Source: Odontocerum albicorne
Lineage: Eukaryota > Arthropoda > Insecta > Trichoptera > Odontoceridae
DNA length: 64,000 nucleotides
NCBI GenBank assembly: GCA_949825065.1
Contig: OX463854.1
Span: 16,989,226-17,053,225 of the forward strand
Direction of reading: 5' to 3'
Shown piece by piece: positions 54,200-64,000 of the stretch; position 1 is the first letter of the stretch; each line of letters starts with the position of its first letter. The notes under the pieces are model-generated. The model did not search any database. It had not been told where the DNA came from and saw only the letters and a program-made list of their open reading frames with translations. A program made the position numbers and the translations under genes.

Positions 54200-55010
54200 T
54201 TGTCACCCTTCAGTATGACTCATAGTGACTCGGAAAAAACATTTGTTGTACATACATATGCCATTTCCCTGTTGGATTCGGCAGGTGTCGAGAGCAAGTA
54301 TTAGGTTTGTATATGAGAATAGATATGAGTATACATCTTTTTAGCCTCTACTTTTCATATTTTTCTTTCAAAATTTCATTTATTTATTCCAATACTGTTC
54401 TTGGTGGACCACTACAACTCCTCCCACTCTACCTTGGGAATATAAAATAATGATTGCAGGATATCTTGAAAGTTCATATCTCCTTTTCGGAGGCTGATGA
54501 TCATCTGACTGTTGAGGCAGTAGCTCTGAACAAAGATATGGTACTTCAATGAATCTTAGTTCTTCAACCAGGAATTCTTGCACATCTGCCTTGAATTTTC
54601 CCCTGCAATATCAGTTGAAGGATCTCGTAGGATAAAGGTAGCAACATAAAATTTACATACGTAAATTGAGATTAAAATCCTTGTTTCAGAGATCTTGTGT
54701 TTTGAAGAAGCGACTTCGTGCCATCTTCACTCGTACTTGGATCCTTTGAGACTAGTCTCATTGATCATTCAGCCAGCATTCCGGATTGTTGAACTCGCTC
54801 GCTCGTCGACAATTTTATTTGTTATATCGAGAGATGCCCTTGTTCGTATTTTCTTTTTGTTGACAATCATTAATTTTGTCTTTGATACGTTCATTTTCAA
54901 ACTTCGCTCATTATAAGTTCTGTTAACCCTCTCCAGTTACACTTGTAGACTGTAAATTATCTGCAAGAACATGTCATCAGCATCATATCGAATGTTATTA
55001 GCAGGACACC
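54200..55010 (-). pseudogene. LINE polymerase relic
   Basis: Minus-strand frames, in order: FDMMLMTCS (degraded FADD region near 54990), MNVSKTKLMIVNKKK (54870-54910), LDITNKIVDE, then after decay ILQLILQGKIQGRCARIPG and STISLFRATASTVR near 54470-54620. These match the segments LxxxVxKTKxMxxxK and LxIxGKIxGxRxxGRRRxSW...LFRxAAxxV of insect LINEs. The family end GGGAAATGGCATATGTATG occurs near 54270 on the same strand and may belong to another copy. Confidence 0.6.
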
Positions 55011-55610
55011 TATTTTATTTAAATAACATTTTAAAAATCAAACAGCTAAGTTGTCGAGTATGTAATTTTTTAAATTTATTATGTAGTGGCTCCAGTGTGT
55101 TCATGCACTAACCAATTTTTTTTTCTTGTTAAATAATAGAATTTCCACTCGGTCAACTAATTTACATATTGTGTATCATAATAAAAAAAATTGCCATATT
55201 TAACAAGTTATTTGTTTAAAAAAATTCAAGATTGGTAGTATTAAGTTATTTTGTACCGAGATACTTTTCTCCTCATTTATTAGTTTATCATAGAGAAAAC
55301 TTCTGAATATTTTTCTCATTAAGTTATTTTTGAACATAGTTTACTTTTTTGTCCTGAAGAAATCTCTTTTGGAACACATGTGTTAAATACTTGAAAGAAG
55401 TTTTAATGATTTCACTTGGAAGATCTCTTAAAAGGGATTTCACAGTTTTTTTTAAAAAGACTTGTTTATATTAATATTATTGCATCAATCATCATTATAA
55501 TTTTGGAATAATTGACATATCTACTCAAACATCAGGGTTGAATAGTTAATTTATTATTCATTATTGGCATCGTAGTTTCAAAAACACTATGGTTGTATGA
55601 ACTTTTGTTG
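55011..55610. other. No recognisable gene
   Basis: Strongly AT-rich. Nothing assigned. Confidence 0.4.
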
Positions 55611-55612
55611 TA

Positions 55613-56894
55613 CAGGGTGCGTTTTATGTTCCAGGCCGATTTTGTTTGGCCACCATTTTAATTTGGCTGTTATTTAATCCGTTCATATTTGACAGTCGTG
55701 GAGTGGTCGATAACAATTTATTATGGAGCATCTAACTCGGCAGCAACGTGTTGAAGTTATTAAAACATTTTATTTAAATAATTGTTCAATTGTGAATAAG
55801 CGAAGAAAACTGCGTGTTTTATTTATTTAAATTATGTGCCAAGCAAGTCAACCATTCAGTGTGTAATAAATAATTTTGAAAATTTGCATACACTGGGAGA
55901 TGAGCAAAATCTGGGTGACAACGTACGCCAGAAAAGATTGATGCAGGGAGGCAGAGTGTTGGTGAACGTCCGTGCACCTCTCATCGACGCCGTGTACAAG
56001 AATTGGGAATGTCTCCATTATGTTTGTTAAAAATTATCAAAAAAGATTTGCATTTTTATCCGTATAAAATACAATTGACACAAGAGCTACAGGAAAATGA
56101 CCATAAACGGTGGCGAGATTGGAGTTCTCGGGTTTTACAGGTCGGTATAGACGACCATCATTTTTGGCAAAAATCATCATGAGCGACGAGGCACATTTCA
56201 ACTTGGCTGGCTTTGTTAATAAACAGAATAGCTGCTGCCGGGGCACTGAAAATCCTCAATTGATACATCAATGACTATTACACCCTCAGAGTGACTGTAT
56301 GGTCCGCCATTTGGGCCAGCGGCATCATTGGGCCATATTTCTTTGAGGATGCTAGAGGCAATGCTGTAACAGTTACTGGTGATCGCTATCGTGACATGTT
56401 GGTAAACTTTCTTGTATCCGAATTGGATCAATTGGGCCTATGTTACATGTGGTTCCAACAGGACGGTGCTACATCACACACAGCTTGTGCTACGATGCAA
56501 ATTTTGCGATAAATTTTTCCCGGCCGAATAATGTCAAAAAGTGGTGATATCGACTGGCCCCCACGATCCCCTGATTTGACCACCCCCGATTATTTCCTAT
56601 GGGGGTATTTGAAGGGAAAGGTGTACCCAACAAACCAACTACGATCCCGATGCTTAAGGACAGTATTCGAAAAGAAATTGCTGAAATAACACCAGAAGTC
56701 TGCGAGAATAGCATGAAAAATATGCTTAAAAGAGCTCGCGTTTGTGCCACGGCCAGAGGCGGCCACTTGACAGACATTATATTTCATACATGGTAAAGCC
56801 CATATAATTAACCAATTAAATATAAATTATAAAATTGTGTTTAATTTAAAAGTTATTAAAAAAACCATCAGCCTGGAACATAAAACACACCCTG
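55613..56894 (+). mobile_element. Tc1/mariner-like element, 1.28 kb, DD41D spacing
   Basis: Inverted repeats start CAGGGTGCGTTTTATGTTCC at the left and, complemented, CAGGGTGTGTTTTATGTTCC at the right (one mismatch in 20), and continue with AGGC(C/T)GAT. TA duplications flank (55611-55612 and 56895-56896). A plus-strand transposase relic fills it. Another, older member lies at 2745-3565. Confidence 0.9.
55723..56796 (+). pseudogene. Tc1/mariner-like transposase, broken
   Basis: The start is ATG 55723: MEHLTRQQRVEVIKTFYLNN, a helix-turn-helix region. PSKSTIQCVINNFENLHTLG follows after a shift. Catalytic motifs: MSDEAHFNLAGFVNKQN (first Asp), MWFQQDGATSHTAC (second Asp), SGDIDWPPRSPDLTTPDYFL (third Asp, final D). 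The frame from second to third Asp is continuous apart from one TAA (56510-56512). Counting across it gives 41 intervening residues, unlike the 34 of mariner. The C-terminus RARVCATARGGHLTDIIFHT is typical of this branch. Several frameshifts (near 55830, 56035, 56180, 56620). Not functional. Confidence 0.83.
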
Positions 56895-57068
56895 TACGTA
56901 GTAAAAACTAACTGGTTTATTTTTGTGGCAATTTCTACCAACCAAGAAGAAATATTGAAGAGACGACAAGACTGGAACTCTTTTAATAAGTTTGGGTGCC
57001 AATAGGAATCAAACCCGCAACTCTTGGGTTTGAAGACTGGCGCCTCACCAATCCTACATAATTTATTT
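56895..57068 (-). repeat. SINE-1 copy
   Basis: Plus-strand words: TTTATTTTTGTGGCAATTTC, CCAACCAAGAAGAAATATTG, CAAGACTGGAACTC, TGGGTGCCAATAGGAATCAA (B box complement) and GCAACTCTTGGGTTTGAAGA. It abuts the right end of the DD41D element. Confidence 0.65.
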
Positions 57069-57153
57069 AGTGGCACTAGTAGATAAAATAAAACCTAAGT
57101 GCTCTTTTGGTGATTTTTATTAAACAAAATTAATCAGAGCTACACAAGTTACA

Positions 57154-57695
57154 TATACAGGGTGTCCTAAAGGGCAACGTCAAGCCGGTATCGAGGAAGA
57201 AGCCAGCTTATGAGGGTTCAGAATTAAAAAATATTTTTTGAGAAAGCCTTATACTTTTCGAGTTATAGGCATTTCTTCGAAAATTGTAAAAGTAGCTACC
57301 CTGAGCCGAATGTTTGTATATTGTGACTAAAAATTGCCATATTTTATGATTTTAATGGTTGTATCGCAATCCTAGATAGACCTGATATTAGTCGGAGTCA
57401 GAAATAAAACAAAAAAAAATTTGCACATTTGAAAAAAAAATTGATTTTGTCCGATCATAAAAAATAATATTTTTTATCAGCCAACTTTAACTCATCATAC
57501 TGTAAAAATAATGTACTACGCTTACCTGGCAAGTTACATCAAAAGTTGGCCTGTTTAGTCAGGATTTCAAAATGGTACAATACATATCTACTACTCCTTT
57601 AAAAATAATTTTAAAACATTGATTTCTGAAATTAAAGATCGAATTTAAAAATTTTGAGCGAGACAAACGATACGGCGGATTTTAAAATTTTAAAA
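57154..57695. repeat. Possible DNA-transposon end of unknown class
   Basis: TATACAGGGTGTCCTAAAGG opens a block (AACGTCAAGCCGGTATCGAG, TACTTTTCGAGTTATAGGCA) whose beginning has the ACAGGGTGTCC form of many insect transposon ends. The other end was not found, and the block has no ORF. Confidence 0.3.
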
Positions 57696-57890
57696 TTTTG
57701 TGATTTGTCTTCAAAGATGGATCTCATATACTTAAAATTTTCAAGTGAAGTAATGAAACCACGTGACTCAGTTTTTTAAGGAAGCTATGGCAAACTTGTA
57801 CAAAATTTAACTTGAAAAACTAATTTCTTCAGTAAAAAAATAGTTACGATTTAGAATTTAATATAAAGGTCTGATTATAAATTTGACCCC
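57696..57890. repeat. Third copy of the 4.7-5.3 kb repeat
   Basis: GTAATGAAACCACGTGACT, TTTAAGGAAGCT, AACTTGTACAAAATTTAACT, TGAAAAACTAATTTCTTCAG and TATAAAGGTCTGATTATAAA match 4785-4905 and 5100-5170. Confidence 0.6.
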
Positions 57891-59075
57891 TTTGACACTT
57901 TGTTTTATTGCATATATTCAATGTCATAGAAAAAAATTTAACCCCAGGTTTTTAACATTAAATATAACACAATAGGAAACAAATTAACATTTTTTGAAAT
58001 CGCTTATAAACCAACACATATTGACTGAATAATATAAACAATCACTCCTTTGCAAATATTTTTTATATATATCAGAAATAAATCAAATATCCTTAGTAAG
58101 TACACAATAATACAATGGAAATAAATAATTTCCAAAATATGATATACAATAGATTTAATAAAAAAAATCCTTTAGAAGAATCACTTTCAAATATTATTTA
58201 TTTTTATAATAAATTTGCGAGAAAAGTTTTTGATAATAAATAAATTATCATCTTAAAAAGGCTATGCAATAAATTTATCCCAAATTATTATATGCAGTTA
58301 CACAAAATATGCATCGGAGCCTATATATTAACTTGTCCGTAATACATACTGAGGGAAAATTAAGGCAATATTTTGGGGTTTTGTTTTTTGTATAGGTGGG
58401 AATCAAATTAACTTTTTGAATTTTCACTACACATGTTTCTACCCCTTATTTCGAGGATTTATTTAGACATTATCTTTGGTGAAGCTTCTACAAAGTTCTC
58501 TCAGCATCAAGAATGCATTATCCAAGAAATTAACCTACAGGCATTATTTTAAGCCATAGTTTCATACAAGGAAAGATAGTGTAGAAAATGCTGTGACATT
58601 GACCAGTTTGGAAAAAGTTTTAACAAGTTTTTACACACAAATCCATCAGTTATTTTTGTTTTCTTTGCTTCTTTCTCTTTGTGAGTTTTTCTTGAATGTA
58701 TTGATATTAACAGCATGCATGCTACCCGTCTTAGGTAAATAATTATACTAATGCACCAATTCGGGAAACTGGTAATGTGCAAAGGACTTAAAATAGATAA
58801 ATGAATTTTAATTTTCGTACATAAAGCAGATAATTTGTTAAAACAGTTGCCAAAAACTGTTTGTGGAGATAAATCTCTTATTGATATTTCTCATTTTTGT
58901 CATGCTCGAATGTTTGATATTATATTTTTTATGTTCACTTTGTTTTTATAAATGTGTCGACGGTAATATTTTGCAAAACAAAAATAAAATATTTGTGAGA
59001 CTTCAACTTTAAGATTGAAGTCGTTTTCACTGCGGAATTTGAATGAATGTTTTCTCTGGTATATAATAGGTATAA
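57891..59075. other. No recognisable gene
   Basis: Very AT-rich. The minus frame 58549-58782 shows no domain. Confidence 0.4.
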
Positions 59076-59079
59076 AATG

Positions 59080-59290
59080 TATGAGAAGTTTGGGAAGACC
59101 TAGAAAAATGTGACAAACAAATTAATCCATTTTTGAGAGTGAAAAGCCTTTATGAGCATGCATGATGAGGTGCATGGACATGGCAGAAGCAAAATATGTG
59201 TGTCAGGATATAATGAAGTGGACATCTGTTCACTATGCCTACATCAACAGGGATACTGCGTGATGGTGATGATATATAATATATTCTGCG
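59080..59290 (+). repeat. LINE 3' remnant
   Basis: Shifted frames read RSLGRPRKM, then DMAEAKYVCQDIMKW and VHYAYINRDTA, a degraded GRPRxxW...DRxxWxxxV tail. The words GCGTGATGGTGATxAT recur near 9089, supporting a shared family end. Confidence 0.4.
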
Positions 59291-60635
59291 AGAATTTAAC
59301 AGAAAAGCGTATTTCTGACCTAACTAATGTATATTAATTAAGAGTTAACCATTAAATTCACAGAATTCAAGGCTTCATAGCTAAGATTTCGTCTGATCAC
59401 AAACAGTTGAGATTAGGCAAAAAAAAAATTCAGTGAAAATTGACACCAATTTAGAGTAAAAAAAGAAAGTTGAATTAGGTTTTATTTTTAAAAAAGTTAA
59501 TTATTAACTACACACTGCTTTGGTTTTTTGCGTCATCAAAAAATTTGGCATCATCAAACAATTTTTTTGTAATGCTATCTTTATATTATTAAAGCCTGAA
59601 TAAATTTGAGCATTCATTTGTGATCTCATATCAAGCATCCGCTTATGTAAACAGTTCAAGGAGCCAAGCATTCATAATATGTACTTGAGTTCGAATGATT
59701 GTTTTTCATAAAATATTCTATTACAAGACCAAGTTATTATAATGTAAGAAATGTAATTTTTTTTTAATGCTGAAATTTCCTTAAAGTAGATCGCTGTTAA
59801 GTTTGCATTTAAAAAGTAATCTTTCTAAAAAAAAAATAGTGGGCTGACCACTGCAACATAAGAATAAATACCAAAAAATAATAAATAAAGAGTATTGTAA
59901 TATATTGTTGATAAAATAACAAGTGGTTAGGTTTACAGTTACATCTTTCTCTGCACAAAAAACCTATTAGAATAAGGATCAGACTAAAAGGGTTAAATTC
60001 AGAACAATGAATAGGGGTTTAAGTATGTATATTATATATTATTTTCAAAATTAAAAAAATGGATCACATAAAAAATACTTAAATAATTTTTCTTTACAAA
60101 ATTGTATTTATACAAAAATGTTAATATAAATTTAAAAATACACAAATCAAACAATAAGCATAGGAGATTTTACAATGAGAAATATAATATATTGTTTGGA
60201 ATTCAAAGATTATTTGGACTTTGTCTTAAACAATGAGAATGCAAGAAATGAAGTCGACACTTATAAAAATAATAAAGTTAAAATTATAACATATTCAGTT
60301 AATTAGCTCAAAGATTTTTAGCAGAAACAAACCGTTATGATAATTCTTCAAATTAATCAATAAAAATCTTCCAAGCTACAACGGTAAATAAGAAATAAGA
60401 GTGATAGTATTTGTAAATATATAGATCCACTTGATTTCGCTGATGCTATTGTGAAAAGCCTTTTATGCCATTAGCCTTCAAACACTCCAAAAGAAGTTAT
60501 TGATTTGCACAAAATGTTTACTTACTGTGATAAAATCATTCTTTTTTATTTCTGCTACAACTTAATATAATTTTATCACGATATTTAATGATGCATATGC
60601 TTGATGGTTCAACATATAAAAATAAGAGTTTAAAA
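59291..60635. other. No recognisable gene
   Basis: Extremely AT-rich, no repeat or coding signal recognised. Confidence 0.4.
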
Positions 60636-60639
60636 AACC

Positions 60640-60787
60640 TAGTATAATGTATTACACATTCGTTGGACACAACACCACTTAGAAAGTTTATTGTCATATG
60701 ACAATTTCTTCAAAATGAACAACAAATCGAACCCGCAACCTCCAGGTTGAAAGATTTACATCTTACTAACTAGGCCACGGAGGTTTT
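60640..60787 (-). repeat. SINE-1 copy
   Basis: Plus-strand order: AGTTTATTGTCATATGACAA, then B box complement AACAAATCGAACCCGCAACC, CTCCAGGTTGAAAGA and TTACTAACTAGGCCACGGAG (A-box complement). The body between the tail and head is deleted, which makes this copy short. Confidence 0.65.
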
Positions 60788-62155
60788 TTGGGGGATTGGT
60801 CGGTTAGTAGTGGTGTCCAAAGTTAGGAGATGTAAGCAAGGAATGAAAAATGCGAGAATTGAAAACTGGCAAATGGTTGCTTAGAACTGTGTTAGAAATG
60901 ATAGCGCTTTCTAGTACTCGTTTGGTGTTGTTGAAAAGATGTTTTATGTCCTCAACATTGTATGAAATAGAATTTTAATTTTTAAATTGTTTTGATCATC
61001 AAGATAGTTTTTAATTTTCAACTAAAAGCTTTTGAGCAAATTTACCGACTATCTTCCTAAGAGGTAACAATAAGTCATTTGCATGGAATTATACAATATT
61101 CTTTTTTAATCACAAAAATACGATCATAATACAAGGTGCAACTATTATTTAAAAAATAGTGATAGTGGTACAAGTATGCTACTTATTTCCACCATAATTT
61201 ATAATTTTAACAATAGCCTTTCTCTTTCTAAAATATATTAGTTCTCTTTCAATATTATCAAAATATCCATAATCATATTGATTTTCAACATTCCAATTAA
61301 AAATATGTATATCTAGAAAACAAACAATTTTAAAGTGAAAGTTAAGAGTTTAAAAATGTAAAACATTTTTTTTACCAAAATGGCGTCGACTCGTTAGAAT
61401 CCCAAAATTGCATGATTGTATTTTTTTATTTACCTGTTTTTACTGTGGTCCCATTTAATTTTTTAATATTGGATAAAACTTGAACTCCTTTTGATTGCGA
61501 TTTATGTCAAAATTGCTAATAATTGGCTATTTTGTTAACCTTGAAATTAAATAATTTTACCATTTTTATATTTACATTTCATATTTTAAATTGACAAGCT
61601 ATAACATTTTTTTTTATATTTTATATCTCAATATTTTGTTAAAAAAGAATGACTTTTTTCAAAGATTTACGTAACATCGCAAATTTTCACTTCTTGGTAT
61701 TCAAAATTTATGTAGATAGATTTTCATAAAATTTTGTATATATATTTTTTTTTGTCAATAATATATAAATCTGTAGTCAAATTTGAGTTACACACATAAT
61801 AAACATATAATCAATGTCAAATCTGAAATTCAAATTATGTATAGATGAACAGAATTACCAAAGAAGTTTCCACTGCATGAAGGTAATTTAGTAATTCATG
61901 TAAAAGGATATTTTTAATGTTTAAATAAAATCACAAATTTATATATTTTTTTAGTAAATTAGTGTAGGCCTTGAAAAACCTAATTTGTGGGTTTTGCTGT
62001 ACTTTTTCTTGGCAATCTCTTTTTGTTATAATTAAATCACATTATTTACAGCAATTGTGGCATATCTATTTAGTTTTATATTTATTTATACATTAATAAT
62101 TTACTTATATAATAATTTTGCAACGAATATAAAATAATTATGTTTGGACATATCT
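60788..62155. other. No recognisable gene
   Basis: AT-rich. No assigned element. Confidence 0.4.
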
Positions 62156-62159
62156 TATA

Positions 62160-62402
62160 GAAGGACAGAGGCTTAGTCAACATCTAATGCACTTGAAGAG
62201 GGTGGTTGAGAGAGAATTGGAAGCAAACCGCAGCAGATCGTCATACGATAGATCATTATTATGGCTGAGTGGTAGTGGGCTGAATTTCAGTAAAGGACAC
62301 TATTTTGAAACCCATACTGAGCAACACTTCTCTTAAATAGAACGGACATTTTTTCCATCTTATGTTCTATATATTTTTTTGAAAAAAAAAAAAAAAAAGA
62401 AG
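62160..62402 (+). repeat. Possible SINE with A-rich tail
   Basis: A-box-like TGGCTGAGTGGTAGTGGGCT at 62260-62290, B-box-like TTTTGAAACCC about 30 bp later, and a run of about 18 A at 62381-62398. The layout suits a tRNA-derived SINE. No second copy was recognised in the window. Confidence 0.35.
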
Positions 62403-64000
62403 CTATATTTATTCAGAGTCATTCCTACATTGAAGGTAAGTAAATAATCCCTCAACTTTCACTTAAAATATTTAATATTATTGACACACACATATGTGCA
62501 AATGATAATATATTTTAGAGAATACAATAATTAATATTCATGAGCTTCGAATAAAATATTTTACAATGGACAGCATTATTGTTATTGTCTTAGATTAACG
62601 CTAGGTATGAACATCAGAGAATTAACACTAAAGGACTTTCCAAAAAAATAGGCCATAAAGCAAGAATATTCTATTTTTAAATTAAACTATATAATATACA
62701 TTTAAAAAATTGATTAAAATATGTACATCGTATGGTTTTGTTCGAGTTTATTGCTACCAAACTTTTTGACACTAAATATTTTCTTGTACAGAGTCTGCTT
62801 CTTTGTGAAAGATACATTAATATTAAACCAAATAAAAATTAAGTATATGAAATTTTCATTAAAAAAAAATACTACCCACTGTTGGGAAGTGTTTGTTGAA
62901 ACTGATTTTTTGAAATATCCAAAATGGTAAAAATCTTGATAAGTTGATTTGGACACATTATTCGATTCAATGTCTTAATAATTAATTATATATTTTAATT
63001 AATTAAATCGGTATGCTTTTAAACTGTGTGACAAAATTAGCAAACTGAGTAATTTTTGTAGGTTTATTCAAGTTTGTCTTAATATTAAAAGTCATTTTAT
63101 TCAAAATCATAATTTTTGAGCAGATACAGATCTGAAATATTAAATCTATTACATACTTAAAAACAGAGCGATTTATGTATTTTGAGAATACACTTGCAAG
63201 TCAGTTGATACAAATTTTTGAGCAAAACACTGGTTGGTTTATGAAATGAATGGTTTATGATTTTTAAATGTAAATCCAAATCAATGTGAAATCCTAAAAT
63301 TGATATGAATTATGTATTCACTTTTTGCTATTCAGAATTAACATGACTTTTATGAATTAGAGTACTAAAAAATCTCACTAAAAATTGATACTTTTTGTGG
63401 AAATCAGTATTTAATGCTGTTTTTTCGTATTATTAAGCAAAGATATTAGCAGTACTTACTGCATTATGCAGTACTTATTACATCTTATGCATTAAAACAT
63501 TTAATCTGATAGATTTTGCGGTCCTTGCAGCGAGCTTTAGTTTACTTTGTAAACAGTTGTCTTCCTCTTTTTGAGGTAATAAACCAATTTGCGACAAATT
63601 AATTAGAAAATTGTTTTATTTCATCCAATCCCCCCTTCCAAATCGTATTGTGAAGTTGATAAAAAGTATTGTCAATCTAATTTAAATGTTATAAATTCTT
63701 AAAATTTGATTGGCAATTTCATACTTCAGAAAATGTAGTTTTTAAGTTAAGTGAATCAATATTCATGACATACTCAAATGTATTATCACATTTTGATTGA
63801 TTGATTGAACTATTTGAAATATTTATGTAGTTTTTTTTAAAAAGTGAGACAAAGCTGTTCAAGACAAAGAATAAATAAAATTAAGGATCAAAAATACAGC
63901 AAACTCGATTATCTGAGGTGGTAGGGAAAATATGGAAAAATTGATAGAAAAAACCCAGATAATATCCATAGAAAAAAATTAGAGCGTTCACCTGTTACCA
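62403..64000. other. No recognisable gene
   Basis: AT-rich to the window end. The mirrored frames at 62714-62956 and 62721-62930 have no known domain. Confidence 0.4.

Noticed and set aside
54380..54604. Minus-strand exon-like frame ending in QEQYWNK, with an apparent acceptor
   Set aside because: Another frame of the same bases reads ILQLILQGKIQGR...SLFRATASTV, a LINE polymerase tail continuous with 54.6-55.0 kb, so the exon is a chance frame.
1..64000. CRISPR arrays, bacterial operons, viral genes
   Set aside because: No regularly spaced direct repeats, no ribosome-binding-site-led gene strings and no capsid, envelope or viral polymerase motifs were seen; all reverse transcriptases are LINE type.

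Overview
The window looks like a transposon-rich, AT-rich animal chromosome segment, most probably from an insect. Three conserved eukaryotic genes support this: a 20S proteasome beta-6 subunit (PSMB1), the RRM/SPOC protein Spenito (RBM15 family), and the very small oligosaccharyltransferase subunit OST4. They sit among mariner, hAT, piggyBac, LINE and tRNA-derived SINE copies of kinds common in insects. There are no bacterial-style operons, no CRISPR array and no recognisable virus. I cannot name the species or order.

Layout. 1-11 kb is repeat debris: copies of one tRNA-derived SINE family (SINE-1), a degraded Tc1/mariner-like element, a piggyBac-type MITE with TTAA duplications, and pieces of LINE reverse transcriptase. 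11.6-14.7 kb holds old LINE reverse transcriptases split by a second piggyBac-type MITE and a perfect hAT MITE. 15.0-17.8 kb is a complete but mutated hAT element (BED zinc finger plus hAT transposase). 19.6-21.7 kb carries OST4 on the minus strand, with a probable 3'-UTR intron holding a mariner relic. Just upstream lies a hAT deletion derivative (21.9-23.35 kb) that keeps an open 243-codon reading frame. 24.4-27.2 kb has a piggyBac transposase relic, a LINE tail, a SINE with an L2-like tail and a mariner DNA-binding fragment.

28.0-33.25 kb is an almost full-length I-group LINE on the minus strand (gag-like ORF1; ORF2 with endonuclease, reverse transcriptase and RNase H), with a snap-back hairpin at its 5' end. 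34.0-35.3 kb is a full mariner with TIRs. 36-39 kb is LINE debris. The main gene region is 39.3-45.4 kb: PSMB1 (minus) and spenito (plus), divergently arranged, each with an uninterrupted coding region and a 3' AATAAA. 46.8-57 kb holds two mariner relics, a foldback MITE, a nearly intact mariner nested in a LINE, further LINE pieces and a complete Tc1/mariner-like element whose second and third aspartates are 41 residues apart. 57-64 kb is AT-rich sequence with SINE and LINE scraps.

The three host genes act in separate processes (protein turnover, RNA processing and m6A, N-glycosylation), so nothing suggests they form one system. I did not find a convincing new biological system. The items most worth following are the hAT derivative with a conserved short ORF, the hidden OST4 gene and its UTR intron, the paired piggyBac-like MITEs with subterminal palindromes, the LINE 5' snap-back, and an unassigned degraded ORF at 35.6-35.86 kb.
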